The notes below the pieces were generated by a model that did no database searches, was not told the origin of the DNA, and saw nothing but the letters and a program-made list of their open reading frames with translations. 64,000 bases of DNA, taken from Saccharospirillum sp040881935. GTDB taxonomy: Bacteria; Pseudomonadota; Gammaproteobacteria; Pseudomonadales; Natronospirillaceae. Each line of letters begins with the position of its first letter. The stretch's first letter is position 1. The position numbers and the translations under genes were made by a program. Positions 34,231 through 43,426 of this stretch are shown here, piece after piece. The stretch spans positions 1 to 64,000 of the forward strand of contig NZ_JBBECH010000082.1 of the NCBI RefSeq assembly GCF_040881935.1, written 5' to 3'.

Positions 34231-34998
34231 ATGTTTAAAAAAATGGTAATAACAAGTGCTGCCGTTATCGGCAGCACTTTTGCGTTTGTTATACCGGCTA
34301 TGGCTGAACCTGTTGTTATTCAGTCTCAGGCCGATCATGTTTCCAGCCCGTCCTCGCGAGGTTCCTCCTCGACGCCTGCTCCCGACCCTGCTTTTGTTGA
34401 AAATTTGATGTTGCAGGTGCGTGATCTTGAGCAGCAAGTAGCCGAGCAACGTGGTTTGGTTGAAGAATTGAACTACCAGATTCAGATACTTCAGCAAGAA
34501 CAGAAAGAGCGCTATGTAGACCTGGATCAGCGCCTTCTGAACATGCAGCAGCAGTTGGACATCCAAGCCGTGGCCCCTGCTGAGCGTGAAGTGTCATCCT
34601 CTCTCAGCGAGGGCGCTGTCAGCGATGAGGAAGTGCTGGCTGAATACAACGCCGCTAGGGAGCTCATTCGCAACCGGGATTTCCCGGGGGCTATCACTGC
34701 TTTATCCGAGTTCGCGCAGTCTCACCCGAATCATGAGCTAACGCCCAATGCCTGGTATTGGCTGGGTGAAGTGCACCTGGTCAGTCGGCAGGTCTCACAG
34801 GCTCAGGCGGCTTTTGAAGCCGTTGTAGACGACTACGAAGACCACGCCAAAGTCCCGGATTCTCTATACAAGCTGGGTGTTATTGCACAGCAGCAAGAGC
34901 GGGGGTCACAGGCAACCCAGTTGTTTAACCGGGTGATCAGCGAATACCCGGGTAGTCAGAGCGCCAAGCTGGCGCAGGCTCGACTTGACAGTAACTAA
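34231..34998 (+). CDS. cpoB: Cell division coordinator CpoB (YbgF)
   Basis: The 255-residue periplasmic protein has a signal peptide (ending PAMAE), an N-terminal trimerising coiled coil (about 50-110) and tetratricopeptide repeats (about 135-255). It links peptidoglycan synthesis with Tol-driven constriction. It starts 10 bases after pal. A strong hairpin lies within its signal-peptide codons. Confidence 0.94.
   Translation: MFKKMVITSAAVIGSTFAFVIPAMAEPVVIQSQADHVSSPSSRGSSSTPAPDPAFVENLMLQVRDLEQQVAEQRGLVEELNYQIQILQQEQKERYVDLDQRLLNMQQQLDIQAVAPAEREVSSSLSEGAVSDEEVLAEYNAARELIRNRDFPGAITALSEFAQSHPNHELTPNAWYWLGEVHLVSRQVSQAQAAFEAVVDDYEDHAKVPDSLYKLGVIAQQQERGSQATQLFNRVISEYPGSQSAKLAQARLDSN
34254..34281 (+). 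terminator. Terminator-like hairpin inside the start of cpoB
   Basis: An 11-bp perfect stem (AAGTGCTGCCG / CGGCAGCACTT) with a TTAT loop is followed by TTG. It lies about 8-17 codons into cpoB and only about 35 bases after the pal stop. It looks like an intrinsic terminator or attenuator that could reduce cpoB transcripts relative to the abundant Pal. The T-run is short (four including the stem end), so readthrough is likely. Confidence 0.55.
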
Positions 34999-35144
34999 GT
35001 GGATGTCCCTTTCTAACAGGCCCTGCGAGGCTTGCTGCTAATCAAGCTAATCGGCATAACCATACGGGTCGACGATTGTTGGCCCTTAGTTGGCTCAGTC
35101 CAGGATGCCCTAGTCAGGACGACAACGAACAGGACGAATGAACA

Positions 35145-35825
35145 TTGAACAAAAAAGCCGTTGTATTGCTGTCAGGTGGGCTTGACTCTACTACCGTTCT
35201 TGCCAAGGCGATTGCCGACGGCTATGACGTCCATGCCCTGAGTTTTGATTACGGGCAGCGTCATGACGTGGAGCTGGAAGCGGCACGGCGAATTGCGCAG
35301 TCGATGGGTGTGAGAGAGCACAAGGTAATCCCGATAGATTTACGGTCACTGGGTGGCTCGGCCCTTACAGACGACAGTATTGACGTTCCGACCACTGAGA
35401 GCGAAGGCATTCCCGCCACTTATGTGCCCGCCAGAAATACCGTTTTTCTGTCGATCGCACTGGGATGGGCAGAAGTGCTGGAAGCTCAGACATTGTTTAT
35501 CGGTGTTAGCGCGGTAGATTATTCCGGCTACCCGGATTGTCGGCCCGAGTTTATTTCCGCTTTTGAACGTCTGGCAAACCTGGCAACCCGTATGGGAGTT
35601 GAAGGTAAGGTGCTGACTGTTCAGGCACCTTTGCTGAACCTGACCAAGGCGGCGACGGTTAGTCTGGGCTTGTCTTTGGGCGTTGATTACAGCATGACCG
35701 TCAGTTGTTATCAGGCAAATGTAGCCGGTGAAGCCTGCGGGCTCTGTGACAGTTGCCGCTTGCGTAAAATCGGTTTTGAGCAGGCTGGGGTTGCCGATCC
35801 GACCCGTTACGCGGCCGTCGAGTGA
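35145..35825 (+). CDS. queC: 7-cyano-7-deazaguanine synthase QueC
   Basis: The 226-residue enzyme makes preQ0 for queuosine with ATP and ammonia. The PP-loop SGGLDSTT lies near the N terminus. The zinc site is seen as CYQANVAGEACGLCDSCRLR. Translation starts at TTG 35145. An ATG at 35138 is out of frame, and AGGA lies 10 bases upstream. queE, which often lies between cpoB and queC in pseudomonads, is absent here. Confidence 0.96.
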   Translation: MNKKAVVLLSGGLDSTTVLAKAIADGYDVHALSFDYGQRHDVELEAARRIAQSMGVREHKVIPIDLRSLGGSALTDDSIDVPTTESEGIPATYVPARNTVFLSIALGWAEVLEAQTLFIGVSAVDYSGYPDCRPEFISAFERLANLATRMGVEGKVLTVQAPLLNLTKAATVSLGLSLGVDYSMTVSCYQANVAGEACGLCDSCRLRKIGFEQAGVADPTRYAAVE

Positions 35826-35920
35826 GTTCAAAGTCTTTGTAGATCAAAGGCTTGGAGAAAAAAAAGTCGGCGAACGGGGTTGCGCCGCACCGAAAAATAC
35901 ATATTATATGCGCCTCCTTA

Positions 35921-35996
35921 GGGTCGTTAGCTCAGTTGGTAGAGCAGTTGGCTTTTAACCAATTGGTCGCAGGTTCGAATCCTGCACGACCCACCA
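35921..35996 (+). tRNA. tRNA-Lys (anticodon TTT)
   Basis: This is a complete 76-base cloverleaf from GGGTCGT to an encoded CCA. The anticodon loop reads CTTTTAA. It is the first of two identical copies downstream of queC. Confidence 0.97.
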
Positions 35997-36115
35997 CTTC
36001 CTCATTGGACCAGTATGTTCGGGGTAGTAAGGCAGGCAAAGTTTCAGATTAGAGCTAAGTGCTTGTTTTAATTTGTTTTTTTGTCAGTCATGGGTAAAAT
36101 AGTCCAACCAGTTGA

Positions 36116-36191
36116 GGGTCGTTAGCTCAGTTGGTAGAGCAGTTGGCTTTTAACCAATTGGTCGCAGGTTCGAATCCTGCACGACCCACCA
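36116..36191 (+). tRNA. tRNA-Lys (anticodon TTT)
   Basis: This is identical to the copy at 35921-35996 and lies 119 bases further on. It is followed within 10 bases by a strong intrinsic terminator, so the pair probably forms one transcript. Confidence 0.97.
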
Positions 36192-36200
36192 GATACCGAA

Positions 36201-36228
36201 AGGAGAGCCCAGGCTCTCCTTTTTTTTT
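36201..36228 (+). terminator. Intrinsic terminator after tRNA-Lys
   Basis: A 9-bp stem (AGGAGAGCC / GGCTCTCCT) with a 2-base loop is followed by eight further T residues. It is a textbook Rho-independent terminator for the tRNA-Lys transcript. Confidence 0.92.
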
Positions 36229-36424
36229 AACCTGTTTTAACGACTGACCGTTCCCCGGGGCTGATGCTCTCTGCGGGTAGCGCGGTGTGGACTCTTGCAG
36301 GAGCAGTGGGCATTGTTGTTTGCGTATCCCACCCCCACATTGCTCAGACAGGCACGCTGCGTCTTTCGCAACAGCGTTGTTTGTCGTTACACTGTATCCC
36401 CTATGACCGAGTGACTGGGTAGCC

Positions 36425-37465
36425 ATGACTGATGCTGTTGAATTGTCAGAATTGACAATCAATTTCGAGATTCCTGTGACCGAGCAGGCCAATAGCCTGA
36501 CGCCGGATCAGGTGAAAGCGCTGAGTTCCGAGATCGAAACACTGCTTCGCGAGCAGAATGCGGTATTGGTTGCGCATTATTACACCGATCCGCTGATTCA
36601 GTCGCTGGCCGAGTCATCTGGCGGATTTATTGGCGATTCGCTAGAGATGGCGCGATACGGACGCGATGTCGATGCCGAAACGGTGGTGGTCGCTGGTGTT
36701 CGTTTTATGGGCGAAACGGCGAAAATTCTGAGCCCGGACAAACGTGTACTGATGCCGACACTGGAGGCAACCTGTTCGCTCGATCTGGGTTGTCCGGCGG
36801 ATGAGTTCGCTGCGTTTTGCGACCAGCATCCAGACCGGACCGTTGTTGTCTACGCCAACACCTCGGCGGCCGTAAAGGCCCGGGCGGACTGGGTGGTAAC
36901 CTCCAGCATCGCACTGGATGTGATCGATCATCTGGATCGTGCCGGTGAAAAAATTCTGTGGGCGCCGGATCAGCATCTGGGGCGTTACATCCAGCGCGAA
37001 ACCGGTGCCGATATGCTGCTCTGGAACGGCTCCTGCATTGTGCACGAGGAATTCAGGGCCAAGGGGCTTCAGGACATGAAAGCCATGTACCCCGACGCGG
37101 CGGTACTGGTGCATCCTGAATCACCTGAATCGGTTGTGGCGCTGGCCGATGTGGTGGGGTCAACCACTCAATTGATCGCAGCTTCCGAGCGATTACCGAA
37201 CCAGCAGTTTATTGTGGCGACTGATCGCGGCATTTTTTACAAAATGCAGCAGCGCTCTCCGGGAAAGACCTTTATTGAAGCGCCAACGGCCGGTCAGGGC
37301 GCCAGTTGCCGCAGTTGTGCGCATTGCCCGTGGATGGCGATGAACGATTTACAGCGACTGCGGCAGGTGCTGGGGCAGGGAGGCGAAGAGATTCATGTGT
37401 CTGCGGAGCTGATCCGTCAGGCCCGCATTCCGTTGGATCGTATGCTGGCCTTTAAACAGGGCTGA
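36425..37465 (+). CDS. nadA: Quinolinate synthase NadA
   Basis: The 346-residue 4Fe-4S enzyme condenses iminoaspartate with dihydroxyacetone phosphate in NAD synthesis. Family segments are VLVAHYYTDPLIQSLAE, GGFIGDSLEMARYG and the cysteine regions ATCSLDLGC and GASCRSCAHCPWMAMN. It is convergent with the M48 peptidase gene, with only 18 bases between stops. Confidence 0.96.
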   Translation: MTDAVELSELTINFEIPVTEQANSLTPDQVKALSSEIETLLREQNAVLVAHYYTDPLIQSLAESSGGFIGDSLEMARYGRDVDAETVVVAGVRFMGETAKILSPDKRVLMPTLEATCSLDLGCPADEFAAFCDQHPDRTVVVYANTSAAVKARADWVVTSSIALDVIDHLDRAGEKILWAPDQHLGRYIQRETGADMLLWNGSCIVHEEFRAKGLQDMKAMYPDAAVLVHPESPESVVALADVVGSTTQLIAASERLPNQQFIVATDRGIFYKMQQRSPGKTFIEAPTAGQGASCRSCAHCPWMAMNDLQRLRQVLGQGGEEIHVSAELIRQARIPLDRMLAFKQG

Positions 37466-37483
37466 CCGATCAGGGCTGGTAAT

Positions 37484-38905
37484 TTAACCAGGCAACAGGG
37501 CCAGTTGCCGTTCGTATTCGGATAATTTCTCCCGTAACCGAGCCAGTTGGCTCGCATTGTCGGGTAGTTCCAGTGCCCGCCTGAGCAAGGTCAGTGCACG
37601 GGTCTCCTCTCCGCGGTGCCAGTACCAGGCTGCAGTCGCCTCGGCTTCCCGGTTTTGCAGGCAGTCTCCACTGAGGCGGTGCCGCAACTCCACTACCTCG
37701 AGATACTGTCCTTTTATCTGATCGAGCAAGCTCAATGCCTCCCGGCAGGCATTTGCTGTGTCTGACCGGGCCGTAAGCTCGGCGCGTAAATGCCAGGCGG
37801 GGTCGAAGTCGGGGAACAGCGTCAGCAACAGTGCCAGGCGCTCAAGGGTGCGCGGGTCATCCGGTTCCGCCTGGAACCGGATCCAGCCGAACAGGGTATT
37901 CGGATCCGGATCGTCCATCAGCGGCTGGGGCAACAGTTGTTCGGGCGTCTGTGCCAGGCTTTGCCAGGTCGGGTCGGGCGCGAAGTCATCGTCGGCGGCA
38001 TAATGCTCGTTGATGTACCAGCGCAGGGTCTCGTACTGGTTGTCGGTATGGCCGGTGACACCGCTCGCGCTGCCTTGCTGGGCTTCCAGCTGGGCAGATC
38101 GGGTGATCGCACGGGGGTGGGTTTGCCAGTAATCAGACCCGGAGCGCCCGCCCAGCGATTGTTGTAGCCGGGCGAACACGGCGGCGCCCGCATTGGGGTT
38201 GTAGCCCGCTTCGCGCAGCATATCGGTGGCGTAGCGATCGGCTTCACTTTCCATCGACCGGCTGAAGGCGAGGCTCTGCTGCGCAGCACCCATTTGTGAG
38301 CCTATCAGGGTGGCGCCGCCAATCTCCGAATTTACGCTGGCCAAAGCGATACCGAGCAGAGCACCGCTGATGGCCAGCCAGGCCTGTTGACGGTTGCTGT
38401 CGGACAGCCGATTGAAGTGGCGCAAACTCAAGTGAGCAATTTCGTGAGCGACCACTGAGGTGAATTCATCCTCGGTTCGGGCATTTTCCCAAAGGCCCAG
38501 GTTGAAACCCATAACGTTGCCCGGTAAGGCGAAGGCGTTGAAGGCTTTTTGCCGCAGCAATACCACGCTGAGCGGCCCCAGGGTCGATGTTGAGGTTTGC
38601 CGCAGTCGCTCGGCGCGTTCGGCCAGCCAGTATTCGAGCCAAACATCATTGATGACATTGCCTTGTCGCTGTAATCTGCGCTGCAGATAGCCCGCGACGG
38701 CTCGTTCCTGTTCCAGTGTCCAGCCCAGTGAGGAGTCGCCGAACTCTGCGTGTACGGGTATTGCTGACCCGAGAATGAGACAGAGGCAAAGCCAGGCAAT
38801 GTACTGCCTGAACCGAGGGAGCCTGTGAAGCGGTAGACGCTGCTCTGAAAAGGTTGGGTAACAACGGTTCTGGTCTTGCCTGGAATACACGTGAGTTCCA
38901 TACAA
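37484..38905 (-). CDS. M48 family metallopeptidase with TPR-like tail (BepA-like)
   Basis: The 473-residue protein has a signal sequence (about 33-53, ending PVHAEF). Its M48 zinc protease domain has HEIAH at 154-158 and the third-ligand segment SMESEADRYATDML. The C-terminal region is helical and TPR-like. This architecture matches BepA/YfgC, a periplasmic protease and chaperone that checks outer-membrane protein assembly. The first ~32 residues precede the signal sequence, so the true start may be internal. It is divergent from the tusA-like gene. Confidence 0.88.
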   Translation of the reverse strand: MYGTHVYSRQDQNRCYPTFSEQRLPLHRLPRFRQYIAWLCLCLILGSAIPVHAEFGDSSLGWTLEQERAVAGYLQRRLQRQGNVINDVWLEYWLAERAERLRQTSTSTLGPLSVVLLRQKAFNAFALPGNVMGFNLGLWENARTEDEFTSVVAHEIAHLSLRHFNRLSDSNRQQAWLAISGALLGIALASVNSEIGGATLIGSQMGAAQQSLAFSRSMESEADRYATDMLREAGYNPNAGAAVFARLQQSLGGRSGSDYWQTHPRAITRSAQLEAQQGSASGVTGHTDNQYETLRWYINEHYAADDDFAPDPTWQSLAQTPEQLLPQPLMDDPDPNTLFGWIRFQAEPDDPRTLERLALLLTLFPDFDPAWHLRAELTARSDTANACREALSLLDQIKGQYLEVVELRHRLSGDCLQNREAEATAAWYWHRGEETRALTLLRRALELPDNASQLARLREKLSEYERQLALLPG

Positions 38906-38964
38906 CGAAGATGTGTTGCCCTATAATACGAGCTCTTTGGAGTCCCGACAGCGAGGCGTTGTAA

Positions 38965-39213
38965 TTGACTTGTAAAAGTAGCCCGACACGGCAATTGGAT
39001 GCCCGCGGTTTGCGATGCCCATTGCCGCTGCTACGCACCAAGCAGGCCCTGGCGGGTATGGAGCCGGGTGATATTCTGGAAGTTTTGGCCACTGATGCTG
39101 GCTCATGGCGGGATATTCCCGCCTACCTGAGCCGTGCACCCCACCAGCTACTGGAGCAGGACGATACCGAAACAGGCCAGTTTCGGTTCCTGATTCAGCG
39201 AGGAGAAAATTGA
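38965..39213 (+). CDS. TusA-family sulfur carrier-like protein
   Basis: The 82-residue protein has the TusA fold signature LDARGLRCPLPLLRTKQAL with the active Cys in CPxP (C18). It matches by position the Pseudomonas PA1006-type gene next to perM and bcp, which has been linked to molybdenum cofactor metabolism. It is a paralogue of the tusA gene at 51222. Translation starts at TTG 38965. perM follows directly. Confidence 0.85.
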   Translation: MTCKSSPTRQLDARGLRCPLPLLRTKQALAGMEPGDILEVLATDAGSWRDIPAYLSRAPHQLLEQDDTETGQFRFLIQRGEN

Positions 39214-39214
39214 T

Positions 39215-40324
39215 TTGAAACTGTATCGCGTCGTACAGGGGTTCTTTTCACGATATTTTTCAGATGAAGAAGCGGTTATTTTCTTTATCTTGCTGATGCT
39301 GTCGATCTTGCTGGTCTATAGCCTGGGTCGGGTACTGGCACCGGTATTTACCGCCGTTATTCTGGCGTATTTGCTGTCGCCCTTTGTCGACCGGCTGAAT
39401 AATCTTAAAATTCCCCATCTCTTGTCTGTGACCGCTGTCTGTCTTGCTTTTTTCGGGTTGTTGGTAGTCGCCATGCTGATCATCGTGCCGGCGCTGCTGC
39501 GGCAGATCACCAGCCTGGTCAGTGAAATGCCGGTCATGATTCGCCTGATGCAGGAGCAGATTCAGGCGTTACCGGAGCGCTACCCGGAACTTATATCCAA
39601 TGAGCTGGCACAACAGTGGCTACTGGGTATCGATTTGCGCGGCATCAGTCAGCAACTGACTGGTTTTCTGCCGAGGGTACTCACTTTTTCCCTGAACACG
39701 CTTCCCAGTGCGGTGGGCGTCCTGATCTACCTGATTGTTGTGCCGCTGATGGTGTTTTTCATGTTGAAGGATCGGGTCGTGCTGTGGGACCGCTTCAAAG
39801 CCACTTTACCAGCCCGGCGCAGCCTGATGAACCAGATCGCTCTGGAAATGAACCAGCAGATCGCCAATTACATACGCGGCAAGGTGATCGAAATTCTGAT
39901 CATCGGCAGCATTTCGTTTGTTACCTTTGAGATGTTTGGTCTTAACTATTCAGCCTTGCTCGCGGTGTTGGTCGGCGTTTCAGTGCTGATTCCCTATATC
40001 GGGGCGACCATCGTGACCATTCCGGTGTTTGCTATTGGCGCTTTTCAGTTCGGGTTCACCAATGAACTGTACTACGTCATGATTGCCTATCTGATCATTC
40101 AGATACTCGATGGCAACGTTCTGGTGCCGTTGCTGTTCTCAGAAGCGGTAAACCTGAACCCGGTTTCGATCATCGTGGCCGTGTTGCTGTTCGGAGGGAT
40201 CTGGGGCTTCTGGGGCGTCTTTTTTGCCATTCCGCTGGCAACGCTGGTCAAGGCTATTTTTAATGCCTGGCCGAAGCATCAGGAAGCCAGGGCAGCGAAA
40301 GAGGCGGCTGAAGAAACACAATGA
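39215..40324 (+). CDS. AI-2E/PerM family transporter
   Basis: The 369-residue membrane protein has about eight spans and the family segment VLVGVSVLIPYIGATIVTIPV. Family members are putative permeases, and the substrate is unknown here. It begins at TTG 39215 with AGGAGAA upstream, one base after the tusA-like stop, so the two genes are coupled. Confidence 0.9.
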   Translation: MKLYRVVQGFFSRYFSDEEAVIFFILLMLSILLVYSLGRVLAPVFTAVILAYLLSPFVDRLNNLKIPHLLSVTAVCLAFFGLLVVAMLIIVPALLRQITSLVSEMPVMIRLMQEQIQALPERYPELISNELAQQWLLGIDLRGISQQLTGFLPRVLTFSLNTLPSAVGVLIYLIVVPLMVFFMLKDRVVLWDRFKATLPARRSLMNQIALEMNQQIANYIRGKVIEILIIGSISFVTFEMFGLNYSALLAVLVGVSVLIPYIGATIVTIPVFAIGAFQFGFTNELYYVMIAYLIIQILDGNVLVPLLFSEAVNLNPVSIIVAVLLFGGIWGFWGVFFAIPLATLVKAIFNAWPKHQEARAAKEAAEETQ

Positions 40325-40363
40325 AGCGCCCGTGAAGTAATGCTGAGCGGCACCTGCCGGGTA

Positions 40364-40843
40364 TCAGCCAGTCCGGCGGGGTCGGGCACCGAGGTCATCC
40401 AGAACCCGGTGGACGTGATTGCGGGCATCTACATCGATCCAGGTGCGCGAAAGGGTGCCCTGTTCATCGATTAAAAAGGTACTGCGCACCAGGCCTTTGA
40501 TTTTTCGGCCGAGCAGCTCTTTTTCCCGCAACACGCCGAACAGGTTGCACAGCGCTTCGTCGCTGTCGGAAATCAGTTCGAAAGGCAGACTTTGTGCGCG
40601 CTTGAAGGATTCATGGCTGTCCAGGGTGTCCCGGCTAACACCAAACAAAATGATGTTTTGCTGACGAAAGCGGTGGTAATTTGCACCAAAATCCTGGGTT
40701 TCAATGGTACAGGCTGGAGTGTGGTTTTTGGGATAGAAATACAGCAGGATTCTGTATCCCCGCAACGCGCGCAGATGAACGTTTTTGTGGCTGGTCGCCG
40801 GCACCACAAAATCGGGGACTGGCCGACCAATTTCGATGGTCAT
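40364..40843 (-). CDS. bcp: Peroxiredoxin, BCP/PrxQ type
   Basis: The 159-residue thiol peroxidase has the peroxidatic Cys in HTPACTIE (C45) and the start IGRPVPDFVVPATSHKNVHLRALRGYRILLYFYPKN. The resolving Cys at +5 seen in many BCP proteins is absent (TIETQ), so it may be a 1-Cys type. It is convergent with perM and divergent from dapA. The 302 bases to dapA hold no gene that I can see. A gcvR-like gene occupies that place in Pseudomonas. Confidence 0.9.
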   Translation of the reverse strand: MTIEIGRPVPDFVVPATSHKNVHLRALRGYRILLYFYPKNHTPACTIETQDFGANYHRFRQQNIILFGVSRDTLDSHESFKRAQSLPFELISDSDEALCNLFGVLREKELLGRKIKGLVRSTFLIDEQGTLSRTWIDVDARNHVHRVLDDLGARPRRTG

Positions 40844-41145
40844 GGTGTTACTCCTTATTGTGGATGCTCATGCGAAAGCGGGCCTTCGAATACCGCATGG
40901 GTTCACAGCCTGGCTGTCAGGCCTCGCAGCCGAGGCACAGCTTTACCAAGTATGGCTCAAAATGTGAACAATACCAGTTGACCATTAGGTCAGGTGGTGG
41001 AAAAGGGATCGGGCCGGGCTTGTGTCGGTGCTAGTGCGCCAGTACCATTGCCGATTTAGACGGTAGTAGACCCAGTCCAGCGTCCGGAATGACTCGTGTC
41101 AGCCGAGGCGATCGAATCAAGAGCACAGCCGGAGACGTTAGTTTC

Positions 41146-42021
41146 ATGATCACAGGCAGTATTGTCGCCATGGTTACACCGATGCACCCAGACGGTGCCG
41201 TCGATTGGACCAGCCTTGAGCAGCTCATCGAATTCCACATTGACAATGGCACCGCTGCCATTGGTGCCGTCGGCACAACGGGTGAAGCTTCTACGCTCGA
41301 TATGAAAGAGCACGAGGAAGTGATTCGGTTTACCGTGGATAAATGCGCCGGTCGCATTCCGGTTGTCGCCGGAACCGGCGGGAACTCTACGCGTGAGGCC
41401 ATGCATCTCACCCGTGCCGCCAAGGCCGCCGGGGCCGATGCGGCCCTGCTGGTAACGCCTTACTACAACAAGCCGACGCAGGAAGGCTTGTATCAGCATT
41501 ATTGTTACATTGCTGAAAACGTCGATATCCCCCAGATTCTATACAATGTCCCAGGTCGAACGGCGTGCGATATGTTGCCAGAGACGACACTTCGCCTGGC
41601 GGAAGTGCACAACATTGTGGGCATTAAAGAAGCCACCGGTGATTTGGAGCGTGCCCGGTTTCTGATAGATAACGCACCCGAAGGTTTCGCCATATACAGC
41701 GGCGATGACGCCACCGCCATGGAACTGATGCTGATGGGCGGCCATGGCGATATCTCGGTGACCGCCAATGTGTCTCCCAAAGCCATGTCGAGCCTGTGTG
41801 CGGCGGCGATGGCCGGTGACCGGGAACTGGCTACCCGCCTGAACGACCTGTTAATGCCTTTGCACACCAATCTGTTTGTGGAGGCCAACCCGATTCCGGT
41901 GAAGTGGGCCCTGAATCTAATGGGATTGATACCGGCCGGGATACGCCTGCCACTGACACCCCTCTCAGAGCCCATGCACGACATCGTTCGCAAGGCACTG
42001 ATGGAATCGGGTGTTGTCTGA
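41146..42021 (+). CDS. dapA: 4-hydroxy-tetrahydrodipicolinate synthase DapA
   Basis: The 291-residue aldolase condenses pyruvate and aspartate semialdehyde on the lysine and diaminopimelate pathway. The Schiff-base Lys is K161 in VGIKEATGD, with Tyr133 and Arg138 in ILYNVPGRT and the GTTGE loop at 43-47. I chose ATG 41146 with GGAG upstream, since the open frame upstream has no homology. bamC follows at once. Confidence 0.97.
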   Translation: MITGSIVAMVTPMHPDGAVDWTSLEQLIEFHIDNGTAAIGAVGTTGEASTLDMKEHEEVIRFTVDKCAGRIPVVAGTGGNSTREAMHLTRAAKAAGADAALLVTPYYNKPTQEGLYQHYCYIAENVDIPQILYNVPGRTACDMLPETTLRLAEVHNIVGIKEATGDLERARFLIDNAPEGFAIYSGDDATAMELMLMGGHGDISVTANVSPKAMSSLCAAAMAGDRELATRLNDLLMPLHTNLFVEANPIPVKWALNLMGLIPAGIRLPLTPLSEPMHDIVRKALMESGVV

Positions 42022-42022
42022 C

Positions 42023-42637
42023 GTGAGACTTCCTCTGGTTCTACTGAGCGCTACATTGGTGCTGGCCGCTTGCGGTCAGCGCGAGATTAACGTCGACTAC
42101 ACCCCCGGAGCCGAGGCAACCTCAGACTGGTATCCGATACCGGTTGAGCAACCCCGAACGGTCACCAGCGCCGACCGGGCAGTTGATCGGCCCCCGGTCA
42201 CTATTGACGACTCCCTGTTTGCACGCAGCGCCACCAGCGAATTGACCATTACGGACACGACCGACAGTTTCGGCAACCTGTCGCTGCAGGTGAATCGTAG
42301 CGCCAGCCTGACCTGGGAGTTACTGGAAGGTGCCGTAGCACAACTGGGCTGGCCAGTGGCCGACCGTAACCGCAGCCAGTACCGGATGGAGCTGGAAGAT
42401 GCCGATGTCGCCAGCCGGAATCTGTTCGGACGCATTGGCGCTTTTTTCAGTGGCGAGCGGCAGACGGTCTATTTGATGCTGGTTCCCAGAGTCAGCGGCA
42501 CCGATATTGCCGCCGAGTACCCTGATGATCTGGTGCTCAGTGCCGAAGAAAACCGTCGACTGATGGGCGAGCTGCGAGCTGTCCTGCTCGAGGGTCGGAC
42601 ACCAACCAGCAGTGGCCAAACGTCTGTTCAGGAGTAA
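42023..42637 (+). CDS. bamC: Short BamC-like outer-membrane lipoprotein
   Basis: The protein of about 204 residues starts with a lipoprotein signal (MRLPLVLLSATLVLAAC, lipidated Cys17). It keeps the BamC/NlpB position after dapA. It has an unstructured N-terminal stretch and only one helix-grip domain (about 88-160), whereas E. coli BamC has two and about 344 residues. I chose GTG 42023, which directly follows the dapA stop. GTG 42011 is an in-frame alternative. Assignment rests mainly on synteny, the lipobox and one domain. Confidence 0.75.
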   Translation: MRLPLVLLSATLVLAACGQREINVDYTPGAEATSDWYPIPVEQPRTVTSADRAVDRPPVTIDDSLFARSATSELTITDTTDSFGNLSLQVNRSASLTWELLEGAVAQLGWPVADRNRSQYRMELEDADVASRNLFGRIGAFFSGERQTVYLMLVPRVSGTDIAAEYPDDLVLSAEENRRLMGELRAVLLEGRTPTSSGQTSVQE

Positions 42638-42642
42638 CGGCG

Positions 42643-43410
42643 ATGCGCTTTACCTCCCTGGGCAGTGGCAGTAAAGGTAACGCCACCGTGATCCAGGCAG
42701 GCACGACAACGGTACTGGTCGACTGTGGCTTTGGCTTGAAGGAAGCCGAAACCCGCTTGCAAGCCCGGGGCATCGATCCGGCGCAATTGTCTGCAATCAT
42801 GGTGACGCACGAGCACGGAGATCACCTGCGCGGTGCGCCAATGCTCAGCCGCAAACACGGTGTGCCGGTCTATGCGACGCCGGGCACAGCCCGCTCGTTC
42901 AAAACACCTGTCCCGCTGTTTAAGCCCATCAACGTTCACCAGCGGTTTTGCATTGGCGATATCGAAATTGAACCGGTGACGGTGCCACACGATGCGCGCG
43001 AGCCGGTGCAGTTTGTTTTTAACTATCAACAATTCTGCATGGGTGTGCTGACCGATCTTGGCAGTATTACGCCGCTGGTCACGCGCAGCTATCAACGTTG
43101 CCAGGCTTTGCTGCTAGAATGCAATCACGACCCCGATATGTTGGCAAATGGGCCTTACCCGGCCAGTTTGAAACGGCGGGTCGGGGGTGACTGGGGGCAT
43201 CTGAGCAATCAGCAGGCCGCTCAGTTGCTGTCCAGTATTGAATTAAACGGCTTGCAGCATCTGATGATTTCGCACATCAGTGAACACAACAATCACCCTG
43301 ATCTGGCCATGGCAGCATTGGCGCCTGTGCTGCAAAACAATGCGGCACTGCAAGTCCATACCCTGACTCAGGATGAAGGGTGTCCCTGGATTCCCCTACA
43401 ACCCGCCTAA
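42643..43410 (+). CDS. MBL-fold metallo-hydrolase
   Basis: The 255-residue metallo-beta-lactamase-fold protein begins MRFTSLGSGSKGNATVIQAG. It carries the metal motif THEHGDH (55-61). Its position between bamC and purC matches the YycJ/WalJ-like gene of pseudomonads. The substrate is unknown, and a phosphodiester or DNA end is a family-based guess. Confidence 0.9.
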   Translation: MRFTSLGSGSKGNATVIQAGTTTVLVDCGFGLKEAETRLQARGIDPAQLSAIMVTHEHGDHLRGAPMLSRKHGVPVYATPGTARSFKTPVPLFKPINVHQRFCIGDIEIEPVTVPHDAREPVQFVFNYQQFCMGVLTDLGSITPLVTRSYQRCQALLLECNHDPDMLANGPYPASLKRRVGGDWGHLSNQQAAQLLSSIELNGLQHLMISHISEHNNHPDLAMAALAPVLQNNAALQVHTLTQDEGCPWIPLQPA

Positions 43411-43426
43411 CTGACGAGGCCAAGCA

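Noticed and set aside
35921..36228. tRNA-Lys pair as an integrated-element attachment site
   Set aside because: Both genes are complete with a terminator directly behind them, and no integrase or foreign genes lie between or beside them.
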